A stretch of DNA of 64,000 nt. It comes from Planococcus sp. CPCC 101016. Its GTDB lineage: Bacteria; Bacillota; Bacilli; Bacillales_A; Planococcaceae. The notes below the pieces were generated by a model that saw nothing but the letters and a program-made list of their open reading frames with translations, was not told the DNA's origin and ran no database searches. The stretch spans positions 404,421-468,420 of the forward strand of contig NZ_VOHB01000003.1 of the NCBI RefSeq assembly GCF_007859295.1, given 5' to 3'. The stretch's first letter is position 1. The number at the start of each line of letters is the position of its first letter. Shown piece by piece: positions 62,316 to 64,000 of the stretch. Both the position numbers and the translations under genes were made by a program.

Positions 62316-63007
62316 AGCGGCTGGCCTTCTTGTGCTTTATTGTAATTTGCTTCCGCTTCCGTAATGCGGCGATATTCAGGAACAGCATGATGAGTATTAC
62401 TTTCCGTGGATTGCTGTGCAAGCATAATCAAATTCGAAGCTCGAGGCAGTCGATTTTGGATTCCACTGAACTGAGCCGCATCGCCTAACACTTCGGTGAT
62501 CAAGGCTTCGTGTAATGCTACATCCACGCCGGTGAATAACACAGAACGGTCGAGTTCTTTAACCTTTAGCAGGAATTCCTTCACATCACTATGCTGATCC
62601 GCAAAGACCGGTTCCAAATCAGAACCCTCGTACAAGCCAATAAAGGCTGTTCCGCGGCGTGCATCCATCATTGGACAAACCAAACCTTTAAAGCCTTGCC
62701 CATTTGCAGCAAGGACTTTTAAACTGGAAACAAGATGCAGTGGGATTTTCAGCGACCATGCCAAAGTTTTTGCGATCGTCAAGCCAATACGTACTCCTGT
62801 ATAAGACCCTGGACCTTCCGCTACTGCAATATGAGTCAGATCGGCAGGCAGTACCTTAGCCTTTTTCATCATTTCTTCAATCGCAGGCATAGCCATCAAC
62901 GAGTGATTGATTTTTAAATTTGAAGTTTCCTCTATTAAAACCCTGTCGTCCTCCATTAACGCAATCGCTAATGGAGAATTCGAGGTATCGATACCAAGAT
63001 AGATCAT
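62312..63007 (-). CDS. tsaB: tRNA threonylcarbamoyladenosine biosynthesis protein TsaB
   Basis: 231 aa from ATG 63007, which overlaps the tsaE stop as ATGA and has GGGAG eight bases upstream. YLGIDTSNSPLAIAL and VAEGPGSYTGVRIGLTIAKTLA are the TsaB signatures; it is a catalytically inactive relative of TsaD that dimerises with it. Confidence 0.96.
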   Translation of the reverse strand: MIYLGIDTSNSPLAIALMEDDRVLIEETSNLKINHSLMAMPAIEEMMKKAKVLPADLTHIAVAEGPGSYTGVRIGLTIAKTLAWSLKIPLHLVSSLKVLAANGQGFKGLVCPMMDARRGTAFIGLYEGSDLEPVFADQHSDVKEFLLKVKELDRSVLFTGVDVALHEALITEVLGDAAQFSGIQNRLPRASNLIMLAQQSTESNTHHAVPEYRRITEAEANYNKAQEGQPL

Positions 63008-63456
63008 AGGTTTAGCTCCCTGCAAAGTTTTTCATAGCGTCTGCCAATCGGATTAAGGACAACCTTGCGCTCTTGCTCAGATTGTCGGGTAATGGTAATT
63101 TCCAGTCGCTCTTTCGGTAAATACTCTTCTATAAATTTTGCCCATTCGATTACCGATACCGCTTCACTGGTGAAAAATTCGTCAAATCCAATATCCTCAT
63201 CGCTGTTTTCAAGGCGATAGACATCGAAATGATTCAATTCTAAGCGGCCGGAATACTGCTTTAAGATTGTGAAAGTCGGGCTGTTCACCATCCGTTGAAC
63301 ACCCAAACCTTTTGCCAAGCCTTTAGTGAAAGTCGTTTTTCCGGCACCTAAGTCGCCTTCCAGCGTCAGCAGATCTCCCGGCTCCAGCAGCTCAGCGAAA
63401 GCGGCTGCGAATACTTCAGTTTCCTCTGGCGAATTCAGCATAATTGCATAAGTCAT
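63004..63456 (-). CDS. tsaE: tRNA threonylcarbamoyladenosine biosynthesis protein TsaE
   Basis: 150 aa P-loop ATPase. Walker A GDLGAGKTTF near residue 39, VNSPTF switch segment, HFDVYRL, and VIEWAKFIEEYLP follow the TsaE pattern. It is the first gene of the t6A operon, close to the rRNA operon end. ATG 63456 is preceded by GAGGTG. Confidence 0.96.
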   Translation of the reverse strand: MTYAIMLNSPEETEVFAAAFAELLEPGDLLTLEGDLGAGKTTFTKGLAKGLGVQRMVNSPTFTILKQYSGRLELNHFDVYRLENSDEDIGFDEFFTSEAVSVIEWAKFIEEYLPKERLEITITRQSEQERKVVLNPIGRRYEKLCRELNL

Positions 63457-63551
63457 TTATCATGTCACCTCTATTGAGTCTTTACATAGTTTAGCGAAAT
63501 TGCCGCAGTAAATCAAAATATATCGTTTTGCCGGTATTTTTTAATGAAAAC

Positions 63552-63583
63552 AAAAAAAATAAACACAGCAGGATCGCTGTGTT
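63552..63583 (-). terminator. Terminator of the rRNA-tRNA operon
   Basis: AACACAGC (63562-63569) pairs with GCTGTGTT (63576-63583); the minus strand continues UAUUUUUUUUG. It lies 15 bp past tRNA-Asp. Confidence 0.9.
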
Positions 63584-63597
63584 CATCATCAAAATTA

Positions 63598-63670
63598 CGG
63601 TCCCGACCGGGATCGAACCGGCGATCTCCTGCGTGACAGGCAGGCATGTTAACCGCTACACCACGGGACC
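63598..63670 (-). tRNA. tRNA-Asp (anticodon GUC)
   Basis: 73 nt cloverleaf: acceptor GGTCCCG/CGGGACC with discriminator G, D-arm with AGCGGTTAA, anticodon loop CTGTCAC, and T-loop GGTTCGATCC. CCA is not encoded (TAA follows). It lies about 14 bp after the 5S gene, so it is part of the rRNA operon. Confidence 0.98.
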
Positions 63671-63684
63671 AAAAAAAAAAAACA

Positions 63685-63800
63685 GACCAGCGACGTCTTA
63701 CTCTCACAGGGGGAGACCCCCAACTACCATCAGCGCAAAAGAGCTTAACTGCCGTGTTCGGGATGGGAACGGGTGTGGCCTCTTTGCCATCATCACTGGA
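63685..63800 (-). rRNA. 5S ribosomal RNA
   Basis: About 116 nt. The minus strand has CACACCCGTTCCCATCCCGA, the GAACACGG.AGTTAAGC core and a GGGGGTCTCCCCCTGTGAGAGTA segment, all typical of Bacillales 5S. The ends pair (CCAG near 5', CTGG near 3'). Ends are estimated to within a few bases. Confidence 0.95.
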
Positions 63801-63876
63801 CTGTTTGGTTTGAGCTTGTTCGCTCAAAACTGGATAAACGACACCGGAACATGCAAGGATTCCGTATACATTGTTT

Positions 63877-64000
63877 GGTTAAGTCCTCGATCGATTAGTA
63901 TTCGTCAGCTGCACGTGTCGCCACGCTTCCACCTCGAACCTATCTACCTCATCGTCTTTGAGGGATCTTACTTGCTTGCGCAATGGGAAATCTCATCTTG
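63877..64000 (-). rRNA. 23S ribosomal RNA, 3' end (runs off the window)
   Basis: The minus strand reads GATGAGATTTCCCATT, GTAAGATCCCTCAAAGACGA, GTAGATAGGTTCGAGGTGGA and CTAATCGATCGAGGACTTAA, the last part of 23S rRNA. The 5' part is beyond the window. The 76-bp gap to 5S is the internal spacer. Confidence 0.96.

Noticed and set aside
63513..63827. Open frame of 104 codons on the minus strand
   Set aside because: It runs through tRNA-Asp and the 5S rRNA gene, so it cannot be a real protein gene.

Overview
The window looks like chromosomal DNA of a moderate-GC Bacillales bacterium, most likely of the Planococcaceae (Planococcus/Planomicrobium type). Reasons: the right end carries the Bacillus-type gene order 23S-5S-tRNA-Asp, tsaE, tsaB, rimI, tsaD, ydiF-like ABC-F, rex, tatA, tatC, groES-groEL; three S-box (SAM-I) riboswitches control sulfur genes; promoters are of the sigma-A type with purine-rich Shine-Dalgarno sites; and a CIRCE element, cre sites and a sigma-B-like promoter are visible. 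Genus is an inference from gene content only.

Layout. 1-2.1 kb: yitJ-type homocysteine methyltransferase/MTHF reductase behind an S-box. 2.2-5.5 kb: small accessory genes (DUF6920-like protein, PadR repressor, DUF4188 protein, small membrane protein, unknown protein). 5.6-9.5 kb: MFS transporter, then a threonine synthase and dicarboxylate/amino-acid symporter pair. 9.6-22.9 kb: assimilatory sulfate reduction. One S-box leads sat, an SLC13-type permease, cysC and cysQ; another leads cysH, sumT, sirB and hemD, followed by cysJ and cysI after an intergenic repeat element. The divergent sirC completes siroheme synthesis. Together these import and activate sulfate, reduce it to sulfide and make the siroheme that sulfite reductase needs.

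22.9-32.1 kb: a sugar locus. ChvE-MmsA-MmsB form an ABC importer with a cre site at its promoter. A divergently controlled-looking but same-strand set (anchored binding protein, YesM-like kinase, YesN-like regulator, XylF-like lipoprotein) looks like its sugar-sensing system. 32.2-38.9 kb: YehS, a small coiled-coil protein, a CarD-like regulator, a MarR regulator, a galactitol-type PTS (IIA-IIC-IIB) without catabolic genes, a DUF421 protein with a sigma-B-like promoter, and a tRNA-dihydrouridine synthase. 39.2-44.4 kb: a two-component system plus ABC-2 exporter matching the lnrJKLMN (yfiJKLMN) antibiotic-resistance arrangement. 44.6-50.0 kb: a secreted PAP2 phosphatase with autotransporter-type beta-strand repeats, a lipoprotein, a GAF-GGDEF protein and a DegV protein.

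50.3-53.6 kb: an AT-rich insertion next to groEL. It is bounded by an imperfect duplicate of the last codons of groEL, and beyond the duplicate lies an otherwise ownerless terminator. Inside are a secreted protein of unknown function, an Xre-type regulator with two tandem palindromic operators, a small membrane protein and an IS3-family element with a frameshifted orfA. This is the least explained part of the window. 53.6-64.0 kb: the conserved housekeeping block, with a cluster of DnaA-box sequences between the ydiF-like gene and tsaD, ending in the 3' part of an rRNA operon.
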